This document shows, in pieces, positions 1 to 7,348 of a DNA stretch of 14,384 nucleotides. The translations under genes were made by a program, and so were the position numbers. The notes beneath the pieces were generated by a model. The model worked only from the letters and a program-made list of their open reading frames with translations. It had not been told where the DNA came from and made no database searches. The DNA comes from Verrucomicrobiales bacterium (lineage in GTDB: Bacteria > Verrucomicrobiota > Verrucomicrobiia > Verrucomicrobiales > Akkermansiaceae), in contig DPWT01000011.1 in assembly GCA_003527555.1 (NCBI GenBank), positions 1 through 14,384 of the forward strand. Reading direction: 5' to 3'. Numbering within the stretch: position 1 is the stretch's first letter; every line of letters begins with the position of its first letter.

Positions 1-137
1 ACAACAAGCCCGAGCATCAAACGATCATTGTAGAGACGAAGAAAGAACTCGCCCGCCTGCGCAAGAGCTATCAGGACGACAGCAAGGTCTCCGTCAAAGA
101 CAAGGCCTGGCAGAACAAATTTTGGAAGGTAAAATAA
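1..137 (+). CDS. Sulfatase, C-terminal fragment (5' end outside window)
   Basis: An open frame enters from the left edge (first complete codon at position 3) and ends at TAA 135-137, giving 44 residues. The segment around ETKKELARLRKSYQDD resembles the end of arylsulfatase-type enzymes, where a helix of the form 'x-ELKKELxRLRKxYxDD' follows the last beta strand (N-sulfoglucosamine sulfohydrolase C-terminal, DUF4976-type region). Such enzymes hydrolyse sulfate esters of polysaccharides and are usually exported; many Verrucomicrobiota and Planctomycetota carry large sets. The catalytic formylglycine-site motif (C/S-x-P-S-R) lies outside the window, so activity cannot be judged. The stop codon is only 3 bases from the convergent ilvD stop. 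The family call rests on the C-terminal pattern alone. Confidence 0.6.
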   Translation, partial: NKPEHQTIIVETKKELARLRKSYQDDSKVSVKDKAWQNKFWKVK

Positions 138-140
138 GCT

Positions 141-1838
141 TTAGAACTTATCCGTCACCGCACCCGTTGAGGCGGATGTCACCGTGTGGGCATACTTGGC
201 GAGCACACCACGCGTATAGCGGGGCTCATACGGTTGCCAGTCGGCCTTGCGGGCTTCGAGCTCCTCATCGGATAGATTCACACTGATGGTGTTTCCTGCG
301 GCATCGATGGTGATTTCGTCGCCATCCTTGAGTAAGCCAATGGGCCCACCAACGTGCGCCTCGGGAGTAATGTGACCAACGACAAATCCGTGGCTACCAC
401 CAGAGAAACGACCATCGGTGATAAGCGCCACCTTGTCGCCAAGGCCACGGCCCATCACGGCACTGGTCGGCCCTAACATTTCACGCATCCCCGGGCCACC
501 TTTCGGACCTTCACGGCGAATGACGATCACATCGCCATCAACGATCTTGCCTGCAAGAATCGCCTTCATGCCATCCTCTTCGCAATCAAACACCTTCGCG
601 GAACCAGTGAAACTATTGCCCTCCTTGCCAGTGATCTTGGCAACCGCACCCTCAGGCGCGAGATTGCCGTAGAGAATACGCAGGTGGCTGTCTTTTTTGA
701 TCGGGTTATCGAGCGGACGAATGATATCCTGATCAGCAGGATACTCAATCGTTGAGTTAGCGAGGTTTTCGGCCATGGTTTTGCCCGTGACCGTCATGCA
801 GTCACCGTGCAGCAGACCTTCAGCCAGAAGCATTTTCATCAGCGGAATCGTACCGCCAATTTTTACAAGCTCGGACATCACATACTTACCGCTCGGCTTA
901 AGGTCGGCGAGCATCGGCACCTTTTTCCCAATCTCAGTGAAGTCATCGATATTAAGCTCAACTTCACAAGCATGCGCCATGGCAAGCAGGTGAAGTACGG
1001 CATTGGTAGAACCACCGAGGGCGATGACGACTGTGATCGCATTTTCAAATGCTTTACGAGTGAGGATGTCGCGCGGAAGAACCCCCTTATCCATCATGTT
1101 GAGCACCGCGGCTCCTGCATCAAAGCAATCGCGCATCTTGTCCTCGCCTACCGCGTCTTGCGCCGAGCTGTTAGGAAGCGACATCCCAAGGGCCTCAATC
1201 GCACTTGCCATCGTGTTCGCGGTATACATACCCCCACAGGAGCCCTCGCCAGGGATAGCATTCTCCGTGACTACTTGAAGCTCCTCATCAGAGTATTCAC
1301 CGGCGGCGTGTTTGCCGACAGCTTCAAAAACAGAAACGATATCGAGATCTTTTTCCTCCCCTTTAATACTAGCGCAACCGGGCTGAATAGTTCCTCCATA
1401 AACAAAAATACCAGGGCGGTTCAAACGAGCCAAAGCAATGATGCAGCCGGGCATATTTTTATCACAGCCACCGATAGCGACCACACCGTCCATTCCCTCG
1501 CAACCGATCACAGTCTCGATAGAATCGGCAATCACCTCACGTGAAACGAGTGAGTATTTCATCCCCTCGGTCCCCATGGAGATACCATCGGAAATAGTGA
1601 TGGTGTTAAAAATAACCGATTTCCCACCAGCGGCATCAACGCCCTTGGCGGACTCCTTGGCGAGTCGGTCGATGTGCACATTACACGGCGTCACCTGACT
1701 CCATGTCGATGCCACACCAATTTGCGGCTTATCAAAATCATCGTTACTAAAACCCACAGCATGCATCATCGCACGTGAAGGTGCGCGGTCGGGACCATCA
1801 AAAACTTGTGAGGAATACGGGCGGCGTTCGTCAGACAT
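141..1838 (-). CDS. ilvD: Dihydroxy-acid dehydratase
   Basis: IlvD removes water from 2,3-dihydroxy-isovalerate or 2,3-dihydroxy-3-methylvalerate to give the 2-oxo acids of valine and isoleucine (and hence leucine and pantothenate) synthesis in the cytoplasm. The 565 residues match the family's usual length. Both family signatures are visible: [10 protein letters not shown] (residues 123-132) and [10 protein letters not shown] (about 476-485, with the catalytic serine). C52, C125 and C201 are the three cysteines expected to bind a [2Fe-2S] cluster, and K127 in the CDK motif is the usual carbamylated Mg ligand. The ATG at 1838 begins [10 protein letters not shown] directly before the conserved region, so it is a good start, although no SD precedes it. 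ilvD stands alone, not with ilvBNC. The 3' end abuts the convergent sulfatase. Confidence 0.97.
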   Translation of the reverse strand: MSDERRPYSSQVFDGPDRAPSRAMMHAVGFSNDDFDKPQIGVASTWSQVTPCNVHIDRLAKESAKGVDAAGGKSVIFNTITISDGISMGTEGMKYSLVSREVIADSIETVIGCEGMDGVVAIGGCDKNMPGCIIALARLNRPGIFVYGGTIQPGCASIKGEEKDLDIVSVFEAVGKHAAGEYSDEELQVVTENAIPGEGSCGGMYTANTMASAIEALGMSLPNSSAQDAVGEDKMRDCFDAGAAVLNMMDKGVLPRDILTRKAFENAITVVIALGGSTNAVLHLLAMAHACEVELNIDDFTEIGKKVPMLADLKPSGKYVMSELVKIGGTIPLMKMLLAEGLLHGDCMTVTGKTMAENLANSTIEYPADQDIIRPLDNPIKKDSHLRILYGNLAPEGAVAKITGKEGNSFTGSAKVFDCEEDGMKAILAGKIVDGDVIVIRREGPKGGPGMREMLGPTSAVMGRGLGDKVALITDGRFSGGSHGFVVGHITPEAHVGGPIGLLKDGDEITIDAAGNTISVNLSDEELEARKADWQPYEPRYTRGVLAKYAHTVTSASTGAVTDKF

Positions 1839-2092
1839 GGCAACGTGCTAATGCATCCCCGCAAAGATGTAAATAGGCAAGTGTAGTGCTGTGCCGCCTT
1901 CATCGTATTTTTCAGGACTCATCCAATGCGCATGACCCAGAAACGTGATAGTCCCGTCAACAGCAAGGCATGCTTAGTGCTCACGCTCGACAACAACGAC
2001 CGCGTAAATACTTTGCGAAACAAACAAATTCCCAGCAGAGGTCAGCTGTATTTTAGATTGGCATTCCTCGACACCGAGTAAAGACTCTATCC
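1839..2092. other. Divergent intergenic region, ilvD/mutY
   Basis: This 254-base gap must hold the promoters of both ilvD (minus) and mutY (plus). No convincing -35/-10 pair or terminator hairpin was found on either strand. It is not empty-looking, however: the minus strand carries a readable frame that runs up to 10 bases from the ilvD start and is broken by one TAA at 1976-1974 (see the small ORF entry and the findings). A plus-strand frame of about 52 codons from ATG 1926 is also open but resembles nothing recognised. Confidence 0.5.
1848..1922 (-). other. Candidate small ORF immediately upstream of ilvD (24 codons)
   Basis: On the minus strand ATG 1922-1920 opens 24 codons (MSPEKYDEGG...IYIFAGMH) ending at TAG 1850-1848, nine bases before the ilvD ATG. 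The same frame is open further upstream to a TAA at 1976-1974, adding residues such as AVDGTITFLGHAHW, and beyond that TAA it is open again into the antisense of mutY. No SD precedes the ATG. It has no run of Ile, Val or Leu codons, so it does not look like a classical attenuator leader. It could be a short translated ORF coupled to ilvD, the tail of a decayed gene, or chance. I do not recognise the sequence. Confidence 0.25.
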
Positions 2093-3130
2093 ATGGCCGA
2101 ACCACCCACAAAACCCAAGGCAACAAAGCACCCACTACGTAATACACGGGCGCTTCAAAACGCACTTGTAAAGTGGTTTGAAAAAGAAGGGAAAAGCTAC
2201 CCATGGCGCGACACCACCGACCCGTGGGCAATCCTAGTTTCGGAAATCATGCTACAGCAGACGCAAGTTGCCACTGTCTTGGGTAAAGGCCACTACACAC
2301 GCTTCATGGCGCTATACCCAACACCTCGAGATATGGCGGAGGCCACCGAACAAGAGGTTCTCACTGCCTGGGAAGGACTAGGATACTACCGCAGGGCCCG
2401 AAACCTACATGCAGCTGCACGCACCATCACACGCGCCCACAGTGGCATTTTCCCTCGCAAATTCGAAAAAATTCGCGCACTCCCAGGCATCGGATCATAC
2501 ACAGCTGGGGCAGTAGCATCATTTGCATATAACGAGGCACAACCAATTGTTGATGCTAATGTCGCTCGTGTGTTTTCTCGCCTTTTCGACTTTCAGCAAC
2601 GCATTGATACAAGTTCAGGAAATAATCAGCTGTGGCAATGGGCTGAAGACTTACTATTTAGGAAAAACCCGCGTCACTATAACTCGGCTTTAATGGAACT
2701 AGGGCAGAGTTACTGCTCAAATAAATCACCCAATTGCTCGCACTGCCCTGTAAAACATTTCTGCCAGTGCATGAATCCTACGACTCTACCGATTAAGAGA
2801 TCCAGTGCCAAAATTACTCGCACTAACGAGTTTGCTTTTTTTTCGCAGGACTGCCATGGTCGCGTATTGTTAGAAAAACAAGCTGAAGGAAAACGACGAC
2901 AAGGCATGTGGCACCTGCCGCGTCGCGAACATCAAGACACTCTTGATCTATCACTTGCACTAAAAACAAGCTACAGTATCACTCGCTACCATGTCACATT
3001 ACGCGTTTACCATATCCATGAAAGCCTCGTGGAATTAGATAACAACTCACAATGGCACCACCTCAACGCGCTGGAAAATCTACCCATGCCCAGCCCAGAT
3101 CGGCGAGCACTCATCTCACTACTAGAATAG
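2093..3130 (+). CDS. mutY: A/G-specific adenine DNA glycosylase
   Basis: MutY removes adenine mispaired with 8-oxoguanine and so prevents G:C to T:A mutations. The HhH-GPD domain has catalytic Glu51 in SEIMLQQTQV (50-59), the helix-hairpin-helix LPGIGSYTAGAV (130-141) and the essential Asp154 in PIVDANVARV (151-160). C208, C215, C218 and C224 give the C-x6-C-x2-C-x5-C [4Fe-4S] pattern. Residues from about 245 form the C-terminal NUDIX-like 8-oxoG recognition domain, with GMWHLP (271-276) matching the usual G-L-W-x-x-P. The 345-residue length is normal. Unusually, the loop that is Phe-Ser-His in well-studied MutY reads Ile-Thr-Arg (296-298). The ATG at 2093 leaves about 20 extra residues before the domain. 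It appears to lead the plus-strand gene block; the next gene starts 46 bases after its stop. Confidence 0.96.
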   Translation: MAEPPTKPKATKHPLRNTRALQNALVKWFEKEGKSYPWRDTTDPWAILVSEIMLQQTQVATVLGKGHYTRFMALYPTPRDMAEATEQEVLTAWEGLGYYRRARNLHAAARTITRAHSGIFPRKFEKIRALPGIGSYTAGAVASFAYNEAQPIVDANVARVFSRLFDFQQRIDTSSGNNQLWQWAEDLLFRKNPRHYNSALMELGQSYCSNKSPNCSHCPVKHFCQCMNPTTLPIKRSSAKITRTNEFAFFSQDCHGRVLLEKQAEGKRRQGMWHLPRREHQDTLDLSLALKTSYSITRYHVTLRVYHIHESLVELDNNSQWHHLNALENLPMPSPDRRALISLLE

Positions 3131-3175
3131 GCTTTCCATCTTGCTTCGCCGACTGTTCTCGCTCACCATCGTGTC

Positions 3176-4045
3176 GTGCTTCATAAGGCTTTCATCCTCG
3201 GCGCCGGACTGGGAACCCGTCTACGCCCGCTGACCAACGTGCTACCCAAGCCGCTGGTCCCCGTTTTCCATGAGCCGATGGCGAACTACGCGCTGCGCCA
3301 TTGTCAATCTGCGGGTATTTCAGAATTCGCGATCAACACCCACCACATCCCAGATGCGTGGCAAAAAACTTATCCAACTGGTGAGTTTGCAGGCTGTCCG
3401 CTGCGCTTTTTTCACGAGCCTATTCTTCTGGAAACAGGCGGCGGCATCCGTAACATTGCCTCATTTATCGGCACCGATCCCCTGCTCGTATACAATGGCG
3501 ACATCTTCACCGATATCAATATTTCTAGGCTCATCGAGGCACATGAGCAATCTGGAAATATAGCCACGCTCGCACTCCGATCCCACGGCGCCAACTGCAA
3601 CGTAAATATCTCAGGCAAATACGTATCCGACATGCGTAATATCCTCGGGGATACGCCCGGCACTCATCAGTTCACGGGCATATACTGCCTGGAGCCAGAA
3701 ATCTTATCACTGATCCCAGATATTGATATTGTCTCGATCGTACCGGCATTCATCGAATTAATAAAACAAAACAAACTAGGTGCCGTGGTGCTCGATGATG
3801 GTGACTGGTTTGATATCGGCGACCCAAAAGCCTACAGAGATGTTCACCAGCATCTGCGAAAAAATCGTACGGATGCCATTCATCCAGATGCTATTATTGA
3901 CCCCAGTGCCAAAATAGATTGTGGAACTTGCGTGATCAGTCCCGGCGCCAAAATTGGCAGAAATGTGCAGCTTCATGACACTATAGTCTGGCCAAATGCT
4001 ACCGTCGACGCCAATAGCCAATACGATCACGCAATCATCACATAG
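3176..4045 (+). CDS. murU: Sugar-1-phosphate nucleotidyltransferase, MurU-like
   Basis: A GlmU/RmlA-type nucleotidyltransferase of 289 residues. It has the nucleotide-binding signature LGAGLGTRLRPLT (8-20), PKPLVPV (24-30), ETGGG (86-90), the metal-binding Asp109 in NGD (107-109), and WFDIGDP (211-217) with the second metal ligand, Asp213. ETGGGI, NGDIFTD, FTGIY and WFDIGDP fit MurU, which converts MurNAc-1-phosphate plus UTP to UDP-MurNAc in the recycling pathway of pseudomonads. The adjacent AmgK-like kinase supports this. Unlike the roughly 225-residue MurU of Pseudomonas, residues 235-285 add hexapeptide-like strands (a short left-handed beta-helix). The start is GTG 3176; no ATG or TTG lies in frame between it and the upstream stop, and no SD is visible. 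Mannose-1-phosphate guanylyltransferase or another sugar specificity remains possible. Confidence 0.75.
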   Translation: MLHKAFILGAGLGTRLRPLTNVLPKPLVPVFHEPMANYALRHCQSAGISEFAINTHHIPDAWQKTYPTGEFAGCPLRFFHEPILLETGGGIRNIASFIGTDPLLVYNGDIFTDINISRLIEAHEQSGNIATLALRSHGANCNVNISGKYVSDMRNILGDTPGTHQFTGIYCLEPEILSLIPDIDIVSIVPAFIELIKQNKLGAVVLDDGDWFDIGDPKAYRDVHQHLRKNRTDAIHPDAIIDPSAKIDCGTCVISPGAKIGRNVQLHDTIVWPNATVDANSQYDHAIIT

Positions 4046-4089
4046 TCTTTCTGTCTTGCATCTTATCCATTGCCTCTTACACCCACCCC

Positions 4090-5049
4090 ATGCCAGCTGA
4101 CACCCTACTGACTGCCGTCCGCACACACCTTGAGCTCGGACCCACACACACCTGTGTGATGGAGCCCATTACCAAAGGCGCCTCTGGTCGTACAATCATT
4201 CGATTAAAGCCAGATGGATTCCCTACATACATCGGTATCCATTATACTATGGAGAGGAAAGATAACGCTAACTACCTTCCTGTCTCAGATTTTCTTCGTG
4301 ATGCTGGCTTCAACGTACCAGAGGTGCTCTATGATAATCCGGGCAGACGTGTAGCGCTGATTGAGGATCTGGGAGATAAGGATCTACTCAGCATGAAGGA
4401 CGAACCTTGGGAAAAACGTGAGCCGATCTACCGGTCCGCCTTTGAGCAGCTCGATAAGCTTTTCTATACCCGTGCTCCAAAGGATCTACAATTCCAGCCC
4501 GAATTCGATGAGGCAATGTACCGCTGGGAACAGAACTACTTTTTTGATCAACTCGCAGATGAATACCTCGGGATGAATCCAGTCATCGTCGATGAACTTG
4601 CCGAGCATCCTGCTCTGTACCAAATGGCTAAAGACCTGGGTGCCTCGTCACGTAATTTAGTACACCGTGACTTTCAGAGCCAAAATATTATCGCTAACGA
4701 TGGCAAGGCCTGGCTCATCGATTTTCAAGGTATGCGACGTGGTCGGCAGGAATATGACCTCGCATCCCTTATTTACGATCCTTACATGAACCACTCCGCC
4801 GAGGAACAGCAGAAGTTATTAGATCTCTGGGAAGACGTTTCCGAGGAGGAACCGATGGCTCCTATCATGCAAAAATGCGCCACGCAGCGGCTAATGCAGG
4901 CATTGGGGGCATATGCAAAAATTGGTCGCCAACCCCACCAAGAATGGTATTTACAGCATATCCCGACCGCCGCTAATATCCTGCGTGGCATTATAAAGGG
5001 TTCCGACCTCGAGGAGCCATTGCTCCCAGTGCTTGATGAAATCAAATAA
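4090..5049 (+). CDS. amgK: Anomeric sugar kinase, AmgK-like (aminoglycoside phosphotransferase fold)
   Basis: A cytoplasmic APH/choline-kinase-fold phosphotransferase (319 residues). The catalytic loop VHRDFQSQNI (191-200) supplies Asp194 and Asn199. DFQ (211-213) supplies the metal-binding aspartate and is followed by GxxxGxxxYDLASL (214-227). IEDLGDKDLL (91-100) matches the 'L-x-D-L-G' segment of AmgK. KGASGRTIIR (29-38) occupies the place of the glycine/serine-rich nucleotide loop. AmgK phosphorylates MurNAc or GlcNAc at the anomeric carbon, and its product is the substrate of MurU, encoded just upstream (gap 44 bases). Pairing with a sugar-1-phosphate nucleotidyltransferase makes antibiotic resistance unlikely as the role. 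The gene overlaps the next by 14 bases, which suggests translational coupling. The ATG at 4090 has no SD. The exact sugar is inferred. Confidence 0.75.
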   Translation: MPADTLLTAVRTHLELGPTHTCVMEPITKGASGRTIIRLKPDGFPTYIGIHYTMERKDNANYLPVSDFLRDAGFNVPEVLYDNPGRRVALIEDLGDKDLLSMKDEPWEKREPIYRSAFEQLDKLFYTRAPKDLQFQPEFDEAMYRWEQNYFFDQLADEYLGMNPVIVDELAEHPALYQMAKDLGASSRNLVHRDFQSQNIIANDGKAWLIDFQGMRRGRQEYDLASLIYDPYMNHSAEEQQKLLDLWEDVSEEEPMAPIMQKCATQRLMQALGAYAKIGRQPHQEWYLQHIPTAANILRGIIKGSDLEEPLLPVLDEIK

Positions 5050-6349
5050 CCAAAGATCTCAATTATTCATCACCACCCTCGCATTATGTGTCGGCTTAGG
5101 GATGCTTTTGGGGGGACAAAAGATCGAGTGGGTAAAACTTTTTGACATAGCCATTGTCAGAGGTGTTGATGTCACACCAAACACGTTGCATGAATACGAC
5201 CCAGCAACGCAAAACATCTCGACTCAATCACTTGTCACCAATTACGAGAGCTCCAAAACATTTCAAAAAGTCATTATCAATAATGACCCAGAACGTATCT
5301 TCGAAAACAACCCTCCGTCAGCTCTCGACTACGCTGTGCTCTTGGAAAGCTTATACAACCGTGGATACCGGCACGCCAATATTACAACACGGCTGCACTG
5401 GGATGATAATCCAGAGCTCCTCGCTGAAGGGCTAAAACTACGCCTCGCGTTATTTAATTCAGTGGTAATCCCACTCGCAGTCACCCGTGGCCCCAACACC
5501 AGCGCTTTACCGCCAATGCTAATGCGCACAATCATTCCAATCTCACAAATCCGCGGTGATACTCGATACGTTCCGCTAGTGAACCGCCTAGCTATAGCAA
5601 ATCACATCATAGGCGACGCCGAAAATGTCTTAGCTGGCTTCTACAAAATAGAGAGTAATCCACCAAGTAAAGGCCAAACGGCGATGCTCGCACGCTGGAA
5701 CGACAAAGGAATAATACCTTCATACGAATTGCTCACAATCATGCAGGCACATTCAGTCTTACCGAGTCAGGTTACAATACATTGCGGCAAAAACATCAGA
5801 CTGGGTAAAAATGGTCCAGTGATCGAGATCGATAGATACGGTCAAACGACCACAGCAAACCCATCAAAAAAAAGCATTTCACTACCACCACTGCAGGCAG
5901 ACAAGCTCATCACACAACAGAAATCATCAACCACCGATGATTCAATTGCCCTGATCCACGCCAAAGGAGAGCGCACAGAGCCAACAAACACTATCGATCT
6001 TGAACGTCTCAATGAGACACTCACAATGGCCTATGCATATCCGGTGCTGAATGAAGGCATAACCCACCAGTTGCTTCCACGTTGGGCGAAACTTGTCATT
6101 CTTGTTGATTTAGCAATCATCGTCTATGCGCTAAGCTCTCTGAGCCAAAGATATAGGCACCTTGGTTTTGCCCTCACCGCAGCTATCACCCTGCCCCTGC
6201 TCTACGCGTTGATGAACCTCACTCAGCACTGGATGGCATTATCCTCGCCTCTCGCCATGCTTCTAACTGGTTGGCTCATGACATTTACGAATCATTACAA
6301 AACACCGGCGATCCCAGAACAAACTATCGCTGCTAATCTCGGTAATTAA
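5036..6349 (+). CDS. Membrane protein with divergent CHASE2-like extracytoplasmic domain, no output domain
   Basis: A protein of 437 residues from ATG 5036 (a TTG at 5033 would add one residue). It has one N-terminal membrane segment (about 9-26), a long extracytoplasmic region (about 30-348) and three closely spaced membrane segments (about 350-368, 375-395, 399-417), then only about 20 residues. This is the membrane plan of CHASE2 receptors. Local features fit: ALDYAVLLESLYNRGYRHAN (96-115) is placed like the 'R..ha.ll..L..aGa' helix, SIALIHAKG (303-311) like 'k.vliGata', and LPRWAKLVILV (347-357) like the start of the C-terminal membrane bundle. CHASE2 proteins normally carry a kinase, cyclase or GGDEF domain after the last helix; here none remains. 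The start lies inside the AmgK-like gene (14-base overlap), suggesting one transcript and a link to envelope sugar metabolism. The family call is my inference from the layout; the sequence is highly diverged and no function is established. Confidence 0.55.
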   Translation: MKSNNQRSQLFITTLALCVGLGMLLGGQKIEWVKLFDIAIVRGVDVTPNTLHEYDPATQNISTQSLVTNYESSKTFQKVIINNDPERIFENNPPSALDYAVLLESLYNRGYRHANITTRLHWDDNPELLAEGLKLRLALFNSVVIPLAVTRGPNTSALPPMLMRTIIPISQIRGDTRYVPLVNRLAIANHIIGDAENVLAGFYKIESNPPSKGQTAMLARWNDKGIIPSYELLTIMQAHSVLPSQVTIHCGKNIRLGKNGPVIEIDRYGQTTTANPSKKSISLPPLQADKLITQQKSSTTDDSIALIHAKGERTEPTNTIDLERLNETLTMAYAYPVLNEGITHQLLPRWAKLVILVDLAIIVYALSSLSQRYRHLGFALTAAITLPLLYALMNLTQHWMALSSPLAMLLTGWLMTFTNHYKTPAIPEQTIAANLGN

Positions 6350-6379
6350 TAACAAGGACGGGCAAACAACTTATCCTGT

Positions 6380-6601
6380 CTATCGGCCAAATTGCCGAAC
6401 ACGAGTAGGCCGGCGTGCCAACAGATAAATTAGAGCACCAATCCAGCCAAGGAGGGCGATCACGATAACCCAAGTCACTTTGTCATTTCCTTGATCTGAT
6501 TCCTTGGTGATACAGTCAATTAGCATCCAAATCCAAAAACCTATCATTAGCAGGCTGAAAAGCCCAATGACCAACACAATAACCAGTTCTGGAGATACCA
6601 T
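6380..6601 (-). CDS. Small membrane protein, PLDc_N (phospholipase D-nuclease N-terminal) family
   Basis: Seventy-three residues with two membrane segments (about 5-30 and 43-62). The pattern FWIWMLIDCITKE (22-34), then a short polar loop with NDK, then VTWVIVIALLGWIGALIYLL (42-61) and a basic tail (RRPTRVRQFGR), fits the PLDc_N family. This family occurs as the membrane anchor of cardiolipin synthases and as free-standing small proteins like this one. The PLD catalytic HKD motifs are absent, so no lipid enzyme activity is expected. It lies 60 bases downstream of infC in the position where rpmI and rplT commonly sit, and may be read from the infC transcript. The role is unknown. Confidence 0.75.
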   Translation of the reverse strand: MVSPELVIVLVIGLFSLLMIGFWIWMLIDCITKESDQGNDKVTWVIVIALLGWIGALIYLLARRPTRVRQFGR

Positions 6602-6661
6602 TTGACCAATTACACAGCACTATTGGCATGCGGAGTTCAATGCTTATAGAATATGAAAACT

Positions 6662-7348
6662 CTAATCCTGTTCGGAGTCTGATTCATGCTCAGATGCCTT
6701 TCCAGTTCCTTGCACCAATTCGTCCTCATCATTGAACTCCATATCTTCATCACCTTGGTCATCAGGGTCAATCAGGTTACCATGGCTGAGTAAGAAATGA
6801 CGCTTCTGCTGCGGCTTCGGCAGAGGTGACAGCATCATTGTAGCAGCTCGCCCAGCAAGGCGAGGCCGCTGATCAACGTTTGCCATATCCTTAATATCTT
6901 CACCTACCTTTTTCAGCGCCTCAATACCAATCTCTTTGTGCGCATTCTCACGCCCACGAAACTGAAGCCGCACGCGCACCTTATTCCCCTGTTCAAGAAA
7001 TTGTTCAGAACGCGCCATCTTAATATCATAATCGTGCTTGTCAGTTCCAACACGCAGCTTAATTTCTTTAACACGGGTGACCGACTTCGCCTTCTTTTTC
7101 TTCAGCTTAGACTGCTCGTATTTATATTTTCCGTAGTCACAAACACGACAAACCGGAGGTTTAGCATTCGGCGCAACTTCCACGAGGTCAAGCCCGACAG
7201 ATTTGGCTTTGTCAACAGCTTCTCTTGCGCTCATGACGCCGAGCTGTTGATCTTCATATACGACACGCACCTTGGGCGCACGAATATAGTCATTGACTCT
7301 GGTTAGGTCACGACGACCGCGGTAGGGTTTCTTTTTTGGTTTAGCTAT
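6662..7348 (-). CDS. infC: Translation initiation factor IF-3 with AUA start codon
   Basis: IF-3 binds the 30S subunit, prevents subunit association and proofreads the start codon and initiator tRNA. The family signature region VGLDLVEVAPNAKPPVCRVCDYGKYKY is at about 51-77 and the C-terminal domain at about 83-178. The first GTG (7270) would cut off conserved N-terminal sequence: the frame continues upstream through KKKPYRGRRDLTRVNDYIRAPK, which matches the IF-3 N-terminus (RxNxxIRAxxV). The only sensible start is ATA 7348-7346, six bases after a perfect AAGGAG (7360-7355). This gives 228 residues against about 180 in E. coli; the excess is mostly an acidic C-terminal tail (about 190-228) rich in Asp and Glu. 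A rare start codon is the known basis of infC autoregulation in E. coli (AUU). It follows thrS, a classical neighbour, but rpmI and rplT do not follow. Confidence 0.95.
   Translation of the reverse strand: MAKPKKKPYRGRRDLTRVNDYIRAPKVRVVYEDQQLGVMSAREAVDKAKSVGLDLVEVAPNAKPPVCRVCDYGKYKYEQSKLKKKKAKSVTRVKEIKLRVGTDKHDYDIKMARSEQFLEQGNKVRVRLQFRGRENAHKEIGIEALKKVGEDIKDMANVDQRPRLAGRAATMMLSPLPKPQQKRHFLLSHGNLIDPDDQGDEDMEFNDEDELVQGTGKASEHESDSEQD

Noticed and set aside
807..1544. Long open frame (245 codons) antisense to ilvD
   Set aside because: ilvD is certain on the opposite strand with intact motifs; the antisense frame is a codon-bias shadow with no recognisable domain.
1926..2083. Plus-strand frame of about 52 codons upstream of mutY
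   Set aside because: It has no SD and no recognisable similarity, and competes with the opposite-strand frame; it is not supportable as a gene.
1974..2231. 85-codon minus-strand frame overlapping the start of mutY
   Set aside because: Its upstream half is antisense to clearly coding mutY and has shadow-like composition. Only the part beyond mutY is kept as a finding.
3776..4147. 123-codon minus-strand frame across murU and amgK
   Set aside because: It is antisense to two recognised genes and has a composition (many Trp, Cys, Arg) typical of shadows.
4090..5049. Aminoglycoside resistance gene
   Set aside because: The APH fold is present, but the AmgK-like motifs and the adjacent sugar-1-phosphate nucleotidyltransferase point to sugar metabolism; no mobile element is nearby.
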